64,000 nt of DNA from an uncultured Lachnospiraceae bacterium (GTDB lineage Bacteria > Bacillota > Clostridia > Lachnospirales > Lachnospiraceae). The stretch spans positions 13,487 through 77,486 of the forward strand of contig CAJTOO010000018.1 of assembly GCA_910577735.1 (NCBI GenBank), read 5' to 3'. Each line of letters begins with the position of its first letter. Within the stretch, counting starts at the first letter, position 1. Shown here piece after piece: positions 9,224 through 17,375 of the stretch. Under the pieces are notes generated by a model, which was given only the letters and a program-made list of their open reading frames with translations, was not told the DNA's origin and did no database searches. The position numbers were made by a program, and so were the translations under genes.

Positions 9224-9628
9224 ATGCAAAGACGCGGCAGGGTAAGGCTTCTGACAGTTTGTATTATGTTTGGCGTAATCAGTATCTTTGGATGTGGAGA
9301 AGCGAAGCGGACTCACAAGATGAATGATGCCAAGACAGAGGAGAGTTCCGGGCAGGCGGATGACGCAGAGACAGAGGAGAGTTCTGATAAGCCATATAAC
9401 AAGGATGACAGGGGAAGTATCGACAGAAAAAATAACATTGGTTATGCAAATAATCGGGGAAACCGCATTACTTATGAAGATGGATATTGTTATTATTATG
9501 CCAGTCAGACGGACAACTATTTCTTATATCGTGCGAGAGAGGACGGAAGTGGTTTTGGCTGGGGGGGGAAGGATTCCTTGAAAAGGGATAATGTTCTATA
9601 TGTGTTGGTAAAGGAGGCAGAAGATTGA
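9224..9628 (+). CDS. Small predicted lipoprotein, DUF5050-like fragment
   Basis: The start is placed at ATG 9224 because GGAGGGAAA lies just upstream and a signal sequence begins there. The 134-residue product has a basic start, a hydrophobic segment and a lipobox ending in ISIFGC with Cys at residue 24, so it should be anchored outside the membrane. A low-complexity acidic linker contains two TEESS repeats. The end, with YEDGYCYYYASQTDNYFLYR and EDGSG, resembles one repeat of DUF5050-type surface proteins. A run of eight G at 9561-9568 lies in this part; one base more or less would truncate the protein. Its stop overlaps the TTG start of the next gene, suggesting coupled translation. Function unknown. 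Confidence 0.6.
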   Translation: MQRRGRVRLLTVCIMFGVISIFGCGEAKRTHKMNDAKTEESSGQADDAETEESSDKPYNKDDRGSIDRKNNIGYANNRGNRITYEDGYCYYYASQTDNYFLYRAREDGSGFGWGGKDSLKRDNVLYVLVKEAED

Positions 9629-10929
9629 AACGGATTATGATGGCCGGAGCGCTTGGCCTGGTGATGGCTTTACTATACCTGTATGCGCGAAGCGGGGTAA
9701 TTTGCACAGGAAACTCTTCTGATGCGCCTGCGAACAGGACAGATACAGTCCTGCCGCAGAAAGAGGAGATAGAAAAGGATATATGCGGCGAGCAGTTTTC
9801 CGTGCAGGAGACGTTGGATGGATATGAAATAATCCTATATGATAAGGAAGGAGAAAAGGTTTATTCAGAGGTTTATCCAGAGAAGCCGTGGGTGAAGGAA
9901 GTATCGGAGGGGATTCTGGAGATTGGCGTCAGCGTGGGAAGTCCGGCAAGATATACCTTCTATTTTCGGAAAGAAGACGCAGCGATATCGGATACTTTTT
10001 TTAATGCAAAGCTGTTTGGGGAACAGTATATTGCACATCGGCCCCTGGGTAATGTCTGGCGGCACGATCCATTGATTCTGACAGATATCTTTGAGGAAGG
10101 GATTTTGTATCAGGAGATATTCAGGGATTTCAGTGAAACAGCAGATCCGATGTCGGCAATTTATGATATTGAGTTGGAGGACGAAACCCATGTCCGGTTG
10201 GAATACTGTGAGAAAGAAGCGTATACAAACGTTAATGAGGTGGTGGAAATACAGCCCGTGAGCGCCGACAGAGAAGCCAATCTGAAAGAACCGTATGCCC
10301 TGGCATATCTTGAATTTTTGGAGGAATATGCCCAGGACAGCGAGTATGTGGAAACGGGATTTGCGAGATTTAGCTTGGCTTATATTGATGATGATGAGGT
10401 TCCGGAGTTATTGTTGATAGAGGATTACTGTCATGCCGCAGGAGTTAGAGTTTTTACTTTTTATCAGGATACGGTGGTGGAATTAGGGGAATTTGGTTCC
10501 TTTGGCCGGATGCAGTATGCGGAAAGAGAAGGCGTGATTTTTAGTTATTTTATGGGGCAGGGAGAAGAGAATACCGATTTTTACAAAGTGGGGGAAGGAA
10601 AGGCAGAGTTGATTTGCAACATGCATTTGAGCCCACCCCTTTCCCACAATGGGTTTACCGAGGAATATGAGATTGATGGGATATCTGTAGATGGGGAGAC
10701 ATACCAGGCCAAATGGCAGGCATTGTACGAGGCGCAGGCATATATATTGGTGATATATGAGGAGGGAATCCCGATCAGGGAGAAGGGACTGAAACGATCA
10801 TTGGCAGGAGCGGTGGATCAGCTGGAAGCAGACAGGATACAGGATGAAAAGTATCCTGTCTGTTTATTTGCAAAAATAAACAGACTATTGCAGATAGAAA
10901 GATTATTAGATATGATAGTACAAAAGTGA
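9625..10929 (+). CDS. Membrane-anchored or exported protein of unknown function
   Basis: A 434-residue protein beginning at TTG 9625, whose bases overlap the stop of the small lipoprotein gene; AAAGGAGGC lies at the right distance. The first 25 residues form a signal or signal-anchor segment (GALGLVMALLYLYARSG). The body has no catalytic motif I recognise. Around residues 225-330, ARFSLAYIDDDEVPELLLIE resembles the small beta-rich unit (FALVDINGDGxPEL-like) common in exported Clostridia proteins. It probably works outside the membrane together with the upstream lipoprotein. Function is unknown. Confidence 0.7.
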   Translation: MKRIMMAGALGLVMALLYLYARSGVICTGNSSDAPANRTDTVLPQKEEIEKDICGEQFSVQETLDGYEIILYDKEGEKVYSEVYPEKPWVKEVSEGILEIGVSVGSPARYTFYFRKEDAAISDTFFNAKLFGEQYIAHRPLGNVWRHDPLILTDIFEEGILYQEIFRDFSETADPMSAIYDIELEDETHVRLEYCEKEAYTNVNEVVEIQPVSADREANLKEPYALAYLEFLEEYAQDSEYVETGFARFSLAYIDDDEVPELLLIEDYCHAAGVRVFTFYQDTVVELGEFGSFGRMQYAEREGVIFSYFMGQGEENTDFYKVGEGKAELICNMHLSPPLSHNGFTEEYEIDGISVDGETYQAKWQALYEAQAYILVIYEEGIPIREKGLKRSLAGAVDQLEADRIQDEKYPVCLFAKINRLLQIERLLDMIVQK

Positions 10930-10978
10930 ACGCAGGATTATTTACGATGATATATGGGATAAGAAAGGAAGAGCGGTA

Positions 10979-12322
10979 ATGGCCGAGACTCAAATGTGGA
11001 AGTTTTTTGATGAAATGAATGAATTGGTTTATGCTGCGGACATAGATACGCACGAATTGCTTTATATGAATAAGAAGGCTTTACAATTGTATGGGCTGCA
11101 GTCGGCAGAGCAGTTGGCAGGCAAGAAATGTTATGAGGTGATGCAGAAGGCATCTGTACCTTGTGCAATCTGCAATGGACGGGAATTGTCAGAGGGATAT
11201 TTTAAGGAATGGCGTTACTATAATCCTGTACTGAATAAATATCTGATGGTAAAAGATACTATGCAGCAGGTAGATGGAAGGAGAGTGCGTGTAGAGCTTG
11301 CTATGGATGTCAGCGCTGACAATCAGCAGAAAAATATGGTACATAATTATCAGCATCTGGAGTCATTGATCAATGAAGCGCTGCGGATTGCCCTGCAGGC
11401 GTCTGACCCGGAGAATTCACTGAAAATCGTATTAGAGTATCTGGGAAAGGCGCTGGAAGGCGAAAGAGCATATATTTTTGAGAAAAATAAAAAGGGCGGC
11501 GATGATAATACCTATGAGTGGGTTGCAAACGGAGTTACGCCGGAGAAAGATAATCTGCAAAATGTGCCGCCGGAAGTCTGTGCAGGATGGTATCGTATTT
11601 TTTATGAAGATAAGTGTGTGGTGATTGACAACATCGAAAAAAACCGGACGAAAGACGTTCTGGTATATGAAACCTTAAAACGGCAGAATATTTCATCTAT
11701 TGTCGTAGTACCGCTTTACAGTGATGGCAATGTGATCGGGTTTTATGGCGTGGATAATCCGCCGGTGGAAGCTTTGGGCTATACATCAAATATGCTGCAG
11801 ATTATGGGACATTTTATAGAATCTTTGTTAAAAATGAGAAACCTGGTCAGAAATCTGCAGGCTATGTCTTATTCCGATCAGCTGACACAGTTTGGCAATC
11901 GATATGCCATGAAGGAATATTTGGAAAATATCAGGCCGGAACGCAGCATTGGTATAATTTATGGTGATATCACGGGATTAAAGCGGGTGAATGACGAGGC
12001 TGGACATGAGGCTGGTGACCGTCTGATCCTTTCTGCCTGCAAGTGTATGCGGGAAGCATTTGATGCCTCGTATACACTGTTCCGCATAGGTGGGGATGAA
12101 CTGTTGGCTATTAGTGCAGGTATTGGCGAGACAGAGTTCGGGGAGAACGTGGAGAAGATGAAAGCCTGTATGAAAGAATATGCTGTGAACATATCGGTTG
12201 GGGCAGTTTGGAGAAACAATGCGGCAGAAGGCATCCAGAGCATCATGGCTGAGGCGGAGAAATTGATGTACGAAGATAAGGCCTCTTATTATGCGGCCGC
12301 AGGGATAGACAGGAGAAAATAG
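10979..12322 (+). CDS. PAS-GAF-GGDEF domain diguanylate cyclase-like protein
   Basis: A 447-residue cytosolic signalling protein. Residues about 1-115 form a PAS-like domain with a C-x2-C pair in SVPCAICNGREL, so it might bind a metal or sense redox. Residues about 125-290 form a GAF domain. The GGDEF domain occupies about 295-440, with SYSDQLTQFGNRYAM, YGDITGLKRVND and the active-site loop RIGGDELL. The usual GG(D/E)EF has Leu in place of Phe; the metal-binding acids are intact, so cyclic-di-GMP synthesis remains possible. No clear RxxD inhibitory site was found. The start follows AGAAAGGAAGAGCGG. It stands alone, downstream of the two exported proteins. Confidence 0.85.
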   Translation: MAETQMWKFFDEMNELVYAADIDTHELLYMNKKALQLYGLQSAEQLAGKKCYEVMQKASVPCAICNGRELSEGYFKEWRYYNPVLNKYLMVKDTMQQVDGRRVRVELAMDVSADNQQKNMVHNYQHLESLINEALRIALQASDPENSLKIVLEYLGKALEGERAYIFEKNKKGGDDNTYEWVANGVTPEKDNLQNVPPEVCAGWYRIFYEDKCVVIDNIEKNRTKDVLVYETLKRQNISSIVVVPLYSDGNVIGFYGVDNPPVEALGYTSNMLQIMGHFIESLLKMRNLVRNLQAMSYSDQLTQFGNRYAMKEYLENIRPERSIGIIYGDITGLKRVNDEAGHEAGDRLILSACKCMREAFDASYTLFRIGGDELLAISAGIGETEFGENVEKMKACMKEYAVNISVGAVWRNNAAEGIQSIMAEAEKLMYEDKASYYAAAGIDRRK

Positions 12323-12836
12323 GGTGGTAAACAGGAGGATAATGTATACCCCACAAAAAAACGTGCAATTCGAACGATAACACTTATTATTTTATTCTGG
12401 TCTGTTATCATTAAAGCCAATCAATCCGTTAATTATTTAATGATAGAAATAGGAAGTTGGCGTGACATGAAGAAGAAAGAGAGTCCTTGGCGAGCATTTT
12501 AGCAGACATGGAGGGGACCTTTTTTGTGCTGCCAATTTCAGATTACGTAACCACAGGGCTGCCATGTGCCTGTTTTACGGGGCTTGCGGTATATTCTACT
12601 ATTTGTCTTGATTCATCAAAAGTCGTCATTTTGTGGGAAAATGGTGTAGTAAATGGTGTACCGGATGAATGGCAGGAGGGTGTCTTGGATGTAAGTGATT
12701 TTCGATTCTGATTTATGCTTTTCATGTTGGGATTTCAGAAAAATCAGATTGTGAGTCCTTGCACGATAGGATATAATAATAGTAACTGAATGATGAGATG
12801 GCAAAGGAAAAGACAGCCAAAAAAGGCGGTGATTAG
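12323..12836 (+). other. Non-coding or degenerate stretch upstream of the first Rpn-type gene
   Basis: No convincing gene lies here. A 74-codon frame from TTG 12487 to 12711 has no recognisable similarity and no strong ribosome site; an ATG at 12508 lies inside it. An inverted pair GATAACA/TGTTATC occurs near 12378-12408 but is AT-rich and has no clear role. The last 100 bases hold the promoter and leader that are repeated almost unchanged upstream of the second Rpn-type gene. Confidence 0.5.
12749..12777 (+). promoter_or_regulatory. SigA-type promoter of Rpn-type gene copy 1
   Basis: TTGTGA at 12749-12754 and a perfect TATAAT at 12772-12777 are separated by 17 bases. The whole element is conserved base for base upstream of the paralogue at 19202, while the sequence further upstream is unrelated, which supports its function. 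Confidence 0.75.
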
Positions 12837-13670
12837 GTGGCTGGAGAAGAAATACTGCAGGATAACAGGACTGTAGAGCAGATTGTTGACGGAATGAGTC
12901 TATTTGATGACGATCTTATGTCTATGGTGTTTGATGGTAATATAGAAGCAACGGAGCTTCTGTTAAAGATTATACTGAAAAAGGACGATATTCAGGTTAT
13001 AAGCGTTGTAGGGCAGAGAGAATTACAAAGTCCTGTAGTTGGCGGACGGGATATCCGCTTAGATATTCTGGTAAAGGACAGTACAGGAAAGCACTATAAT
13101 GTTGAGGTACAGCAAAAGCCGGAGGGAGCGCACATCCGAAGAGCCCGGTTCAATAGTAGTATGATGGATTCCCGAATGTTGAGAGCAGGGCAGGAGTTTT
13201 CAGAGTTGCAGGATTCATATATGGTGTTTATTACCCGGACGGATATCTTTAAGCGGGGGATTCCGATTTATACGATCAATCGTCATTTTGAGGAAACGAA
13301 TGAGTTGTTTGACGATGGTTCTCATATTGTGTATGTGAATGGAAACTATAAGGGAGACGATACGATTGGAAGATTGATGCATGACTTTGGCTGTAAGGAA
13401 GCGAAGGATATGTATTATCCGGAACTGGCTAAGGGGGTAAAGCATTTTAAGGAAGAAGGAGGTCGAGAGAGGATGTGTGAAGCGGTTGAGAAGTATGCGA
13501 AAGACTATGCAAAAGAATATGCAAAAGAATATGCAGAAAATGCAAGACTGAATAGTCTGTTGGAGTCCATAAAGAATTTGATGGAGTCTATGAAATGGTC
13601 TGCAGAGCAGGCTATGACGGCTATGAAGATATCAGAGGCGGATAAGGCTGTGCTTTTGAAGGAATTATGA
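12837..13670 (+). CDS. Rpn-family recombination-promoting nuclease / PD-(D/E)XK transposase-like protein (copy 1)
   Basis: A 277-residue member of the Rpn/YhgA-like PD-(D/E)XK group. The core RDIRLDILVKDS ... YNVEVQQKP gives the catalytic Asp and the Glu of a D-(E)xQ variant, the usual form in this family. Family members promote recA-independent recombination or act as endonucleases in E. coli. The start is GTG 12837, spaced 7 bases after an AGGCGGTGA ribosome site. A 12-codon frame from ATG 12798 ends at the TAG directly before this start. Near the C terminus three AKxY tetrapeptides are encoded by a 12-bp repeat. The paralogue at 19202 is very similar throughout. Such genes are commonly dispersed in Lachnospiraceae genomes. 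Confidence 0.85.
   Translation: MAGEEILQDNRTVEQIVDGMSLFDDDLMSMVFDGNIEATELLLKIILKKDDIQVISVVGQRELQSPVVGGRDIRLDILVKDSTGKHYNVEVQQKPEGAHIRRARFNSSMMDSRMLRAGQEFSELQDSYMVFITRTDIFKRGIPIYTINRHFEETNELFDDGSHIVYVNGNYKGDDTIGRLMHDFGCKEAKDMYYPELAKGVKHFKEEGGRERMCEAVEKYAKDYAKEYAKEYAENARLNSLLESIKNLMESMKWSAEQAMTAMKISEADKAVLLKEL
13497..13532 (+). repeat. 12-bp tandem repeat inside Rpn-type copy 1
   Basis: Three tandem units of GCAAAAGAATAT (the first with two changes) encode AKDY-AKEY-AKEY in the C-terminal linker. The paralogue at 19202 lacks the expanded units and has a shorter, different linker here, so the repeat expanded or contracted after duplication. Confidence 0.8.
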
Positions 13671-13760
13671 GTAATAAGTGAAATATGGCATCGTAATATG
13701 CGGTGCTACTTTCATAAAGATTCATGTAGAGTGTGTAGAGGGCTCTAGTTCTACTAACAA

Positions 13761-13803
13761 AAAATCCAGCGTTTTCCCGTTTCAAGAAAATCAGCTGGAT
13801 TTT
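13761..13803 (-). terminator. Hairpin terminator downstream of the IS1182-type remnant
   Basis: AAAATCCAGC at 13761-13770 and GCTGGATTTT at 13794-13803 form a perfect 10-bp inverted repeat. Read on the minus strand the stem runs into a T-rich tail, which fits termination of the transposase remnant. On the plus strand it could also end the Rpn-type transcript. Confidence 0.6.
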
Positions 13804-13838
13804 GGCGTACTTTAATAACGGTTCCTGTTTTCATGAAT

Positions 13839-14943
13839 TTAAGCTGTTCCTTTTACTGCAAACAGGTGGCTTCCTGTCCGTTCTTTTTGTATTTTTTCAT
13901 GCAGTTTATTGATGTTATATCCTAAGCAGAGCAAAAGAATTTCTAGTTTCACCTTTGTTTTCCCACGAAGCAAAAATCTTTGGAATCCATAGTCATTTTT
14001 CAGAACACCAAATGCACCTTCTACTTGAATGGATCGGTTCATCCGATATTTGATCCCTGTTTCACTCAGGATGTTTTCGTATGATTCCTGCCGCTTTTCC
14101 AAAAAACTTTTGGAAATATATAACCGCTTATTGCCTTTTGCTTTGGTACATTTTTCTTTATAAGGACATCCTCTACAGTCTTCACATTCGTAAACAGTTA
14201 CTTCCGATTCGTAGCCGCTTTTACTTTTCTGCTTTTTAATAAAAAGAGGTAACAATGATTTCCCGGCATGACAGGTGTATGTGTCAGCTTTTTCATCATA
14301 TCCTATGTTTTCCCTTAAAAAGCTGTAACCTTCTTCACTTTCGTAGCCGGAATCCGCTGTTACACTTGGGTATCGTAATCCCAGCTTTTCTTCCCTTGTC
14401 TTCAGAAATGGGATCAGTGTCCATACATCGTTTCTGTCCTGGAAAATATCAGCTGCTACGATATATTCACTGTCCGCGGCGATCTGTACATTATATCCCG
14501 GTTTTAACTGGGCATTACGCATATGGTCATCTTTCATATGCAAAAAGGTGGCATCCGGGTCTGTCTTGCAATGATTATTTCTGCCCTGAAAACTGGCTGT
14601 ATGCCAGTCATAGTTCCTATGGCGTTCAAGAAACCTGCGGAACAGTTCTGCATACCGCTGGTTCTTACTTTTCCTCCTGCCGCGTCCGTTTACAAAAACG
14701 GTACCGTCTGTCCGGCATTTCTCTTCCAGAAAACGGGATATTTTCTGTAAATCCTGCGTCCTTGTTTCTACACTGACCGAAAAAGTATACCTGTTGGCAC
14801 AGGCTTCTGCCAGAAATCCTGTACGGAAACGGGCAATGGTGCTGTGAACCTACAGTAAGCTGTAATCTAATTCCTCCAATTCGTGGCTCAGCAGTCGAAC
14901 CGAATCATCATTAGGGACCAGACCTTCTAAACTTGATGGTAAA
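13839..14943 (-). pseudogene. IS1182-family transposase, broken
   Basis: The C-terminal part (complete from about 14543 down to 13839) is clearly IS1182-type: KTDPDATFLHMKDDHMRN, LKPGYNVQIAADSEYIV, VTADSGYESEEGY, then a Cys-rich CEDCRGCPYKEKC and a final EGAFGVLKNDYGFQRF. The frame stays open upstream to an in-frame TAG at 14850-14852. Beyond that stop, NDDSVRLLSHELEELDYSLL matches the start of such transposases, but it jumps directly to HSTIARFRTGFLAEAC. About 60 codons of the N-terminal region are therefore missing. The stop and the internal deletion make the element inactive on its own. Confidence 0.85.
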
Positions 14944-15120
14944 ACCAGTTGATAAGGTTCGCCAAATTCGGTATAATTTTTTATGGTATTTTAATTTACT
15001 CGTCATAATTTATTATACCACGGATGGCAGGCTCTTCGGAGTCTGCTTTTCTGTTTTTAGACACAAAAACGGAGCCATTGCTCCAGTAGCGATTGTTCAG
15101 CTACTTTTGCAACAGCCCCA

Positions 15121-15504
15121 TTTTTTATTGTCCGTCCCGGAGATTACAAGGGAAGATATGACAAAAGATATAACGGAAAGAGTCAGGAAAGCCCAAGATA
15201 AGGTACTGGAACATTGATCAGTGATGTACCCTTACTGTTTGGGAGTGATGATGTACTGTGGCTGTATGACAGCGATTTTGTATATCTGTAGAAACAGGGG
15301 ACAGGCATTTGTTGATGTAAGCAGAAATTCAATGTCCATTTGTATAATCCACGATGATAAAATAAATACATATCATGCTTCATAAAGTGTATACGGTTTA
15401 TGTATTTATTAAAAAAACATTTTATAGTGAGCAAAAGTAATCGTTTTATGATTGGATTTATGTCATAAGATACTGGTATAATTTGTCAAATTGGAGGTGA
15501 TAGG
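15121..15504 (+). other. Intergenic stretch between the IS remnant and the HTH-like gene
   Basis: No supported gene. A short open stretch at about 15204-15290 reads LISDVPLLFGSDDVLWLYD before a stop and may be a gene scrap, but it is too short to assign. A TATAAT at 15477-15482 with TTGGAT 19 bases upstream could be a weak promoter for the next gene. Confidence 0.4.
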
Positions 15505-15834
15505 GTGATCAATATTGATTTTAACAATATAAACGATGAGATTGTCTACGAGGCATTTCATGTGGATGGAAATGAAGCTGAGGCACTGAACGACAGCTAT
15601 CTGGAACTCTTTGAACTGATCGGACGGGACGCTATGCTGAAACTGTTTACCCATTTTCATGGGGATAAGATAGACTGTCCCATGCGGCTGTATCGTGCAG
15701 AGTTTATTGCTGACCTTGCGAAAAATGAGACAGACAGGCGTGAGAGGGCCAAGATCGCAAGGGCCGGCGGATATTCGGCAAGGGTAATAGAAGGCGTGCT
15801 GAGTAAGCGACGGAAAGAAAATGAGGCGGAATAA
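15505..15834 (+). CDS. Small protein with Mor-like helix-turn-helix
   Basis: A 109-residue protein starting at GTG 15505, directly after a strong GGAGGTGA site at 15492-15499. The C-terminal third, RRERAKIARAGGYSARVIEGVLSKRR, is basic and shaped like the helix-turn-helix of Mor/C-type activators found in Firmicutes. The N-terminal part, rich in acidic residues, has no motif I recognise. It ends 48 bases before the MBOAT gene and may be cotranscribed with it; a regulatory role for the acetylation pair is only inferred from position. Confidence 0.6.
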   Translation: MINIDFNNINDEIVYEAFHVDGNEAEALNDSYLELFELIGRDAMLKLFTHFHGDKIDCPMRLYRAEFIADLAKNETDRRERAKIARAGGYSARVIEGVLSKRRKENEAE

Positions 15835-15882
15835 TAAAATGGAAAACGACATCAATGCCATTGAGTGGGGTGTGGCAATAAA

Positions 15883-17328
15883 ATGACATACACATCCTAT
15901 GCATTTCTGATTTTTATAGTTATAACAACAGGCATCTATTATACAGTACATAAAAAACGACAGTGGTTGGTCCTTCTGTTTTCCAGCATTATCTTTTATA
16001 TATGTTCCGGCCCGGTTTTTTTAATCTGGCTCTTATCCTTTACCTTTTTTACATGGTACGGCGCAGGAAAAATGGAGAAGAGTAAGGCAGGAAGAAAAGC
16101 GGTTCTGGCAGTGCTGATTTTTATGAACATCGGCGTATTGTTCCTTCTCAAATGGAGCGGCATGGAACTGGCGTTTATAAACAGGGTCTTTGGAACCAAT
16201 CTGGGATGGCGGGTTGTCCTGCCCATGGGAATGTCCTTTTTTACATTCCAGAATGTGTCTTATTCAGTGGATGTATACAGGGGGAAGATCCCGGCGGAAA
16301 GAGATTTCTGGCATTATCTGTTGTATGCGTCTTATTTTCCTTATATTGTATCCGGGCCGGTTAACCGGTATGAAAAGATGGGAGCGCAGTTTTGTGCGGG
16401 ACATTCTTTTGACAGGGATGCTTTTTATCATGGTATTCTGCGGATCCTGTGGGGATATATGAAGAAGATGGTCATCGCTGACAGGGCAGCAATCTTTGTT
16501 GATGAGGTTTTCGGACATTACTATATGTACCGGGGACTTTTTATCATATTTGCTGTGCTTTTGTTCTCACTGCAGCTCTACATGGATTTCAGCGGCTGTA
16601 TGGATATCGTTCTGGGTGTATCGAAACTGTTCGGGATAGAGATGGCGGAGAATTTCCGTGCACCTTATGGAGCGGTCACCGTGGCGGATTTCTGGAGGAG
16701 ATGGCACATGTCCCTGACGTCATGGTTCCGGGATTACCTGTATATCCCGCTTGGCGGCAACAGGAAAGGGGCGGCGCGGAAATATCTCAATATCGTGCTC
16801 GTCTTTCTGTTTTGCGGGATGTGGCATGGCGCGGGCATTACCTTTTTGATCTGGGGGTTTCTGAACGGGGCATATCAGGTGACCGGCAGTATGACGGTCA
16901 GACTCAGGAGGCGGCTGTGTCAGGCTGCAGGACTGGATGAGCATAGTCATGGAGCAATGCTGCGCAAAAAACTGACCACTGCTGTCCTGATAGAATCTAC
17001 ATGGCTGTTTTTTCGGGCAGATGGTTTTAAAGAAGCCTTTGTCATGCTGCGGCGTATGTTTACAGGCTGGAATCCGTGGATTCTTTCTGATGGGACATTA
17101 TATCAGGCCGGACTGGATCAATGGGATTTCCTGATCCTGCTTGTGGGTGCACTGGGCGTCGGCTGGGTGTCACGCACAGCGGATGATAAAGATCTGTACC
17201 GGATCTTCTGTTCACAGAGCTGGCTGTGTCAGACGATGGTCATTCTTGGTGCGCTGGTGGTATGGTATCTGTTTGGCATTTACGGACCTGGATTTGATCC
17301 GGTGGAATTTCTGTACTTTAATTTTTGA
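15883..17328 (+). CDS. MBOAT family O-acyltransferase (AlgI/DltB-like)
   Basis: A polytopic membrane enzyme of about 481 residues with roughly ten hydrophobic segments. The family signature is clear: YASYFPYIVSGPVNRYEKM, RRWHMSLTSWFRDYLYIPLG and the catalytic His in FCGMWHGAGITFLIWG at about residue 315. These proteins pass an acyl (usually acetyl) group across the membrane to a polysaccharide or peptidoglycan acceptor. ATG 15883 is chosen; a GTG six codons upstream is possible. The next gene encodes the SGNH-fold partner, as in AlgI-AlgJ/AlgX pairs. The polysaccharide acceptor is not evident, since no glycosyltransferase cluster is adjacent. Confidence 0.9.
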   Translation: MTYTSYAFLIFIVITTGIYYTVHKKRQWLVLLFSSIIFYICSGPVFLIWLLSFTFFTWYGAGKMEKSKAGRKAVLAVLIFMNIGVLFLLKWSGMELAFINRVFGTNLGWRVVLPMGMSFFTFQNVSYSVDVYRGKIPAERDFWHYLLYASYFPYIVSGPVNRYEKMGAQFCAGHSFDRDAFYHGILRILWGYMKKMVIADRAAIFVDEVFGHYYMYRGLFIIFAVLLFSLQLYMDFSGCMDIVLGVSKLFGIEMAENFRAPYGAVTVADFWRRWHMSLTSWFRDYLYIPLGGNRKGAARKYLNIVLVFLFCGMWHGAGITFLIWGFLNGAYQVTGSMTVRLRRRLCQAAGLDEHSHGAMLRKKLTTAVLIESTWLFFRADGFKEAFVMLRRMFTGWNPWILSDGTLYQAGLDQWDFLILLVGALGVGWVSRTADDKDLYRIFCSQSWLCQTMVILGALVVWYLFGIYGPGFDPVEFLYFNF

Positions 17329-17375
17329 AAAAACAGGCAGTGGCGTGCAGGGGTGCATGTGAGGGGAAAGCCGGT

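Larger units (their letters stand above)
13761..15120 (-). mobile_element. Decayed IS1182-type insertion sequence remnant
   Basis: The span contains a broken IS1182-type transposase, a downstream hairpin, and at 15105-15120 the sequence TTTTGCAACAGCCCCA, which I take as the likely outer end of the element. Two small hairpins (GGAGC/GCTCC and AGTAGC/GCTACT) lie just inside that end. I could not find the matching inverted repeat at the left side, so the left end is deleted or too diverged; both boundaries are approximate. Confidence 0.55.

Noticed and set aside
12487..12711. 74-codon frame with TTG start
   Set aside because: No similarity I recognise, a weak start and no neighbouring support; kept only as a note in the gap entry.
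14933..15217. 94-codon frame across the IS remnant end
   Set aside because: It straddles the transposase remnant and the presumed IS end, so it is a chance fusion.
15204..15290. Short stretch LISDVPLLFGSDDVLWLYD with faint resemblance to the MurT C terminus
   Set aside because: Under 30 residues, no start or neighbouring fragments in the same frame; too little to call a pseudogene.
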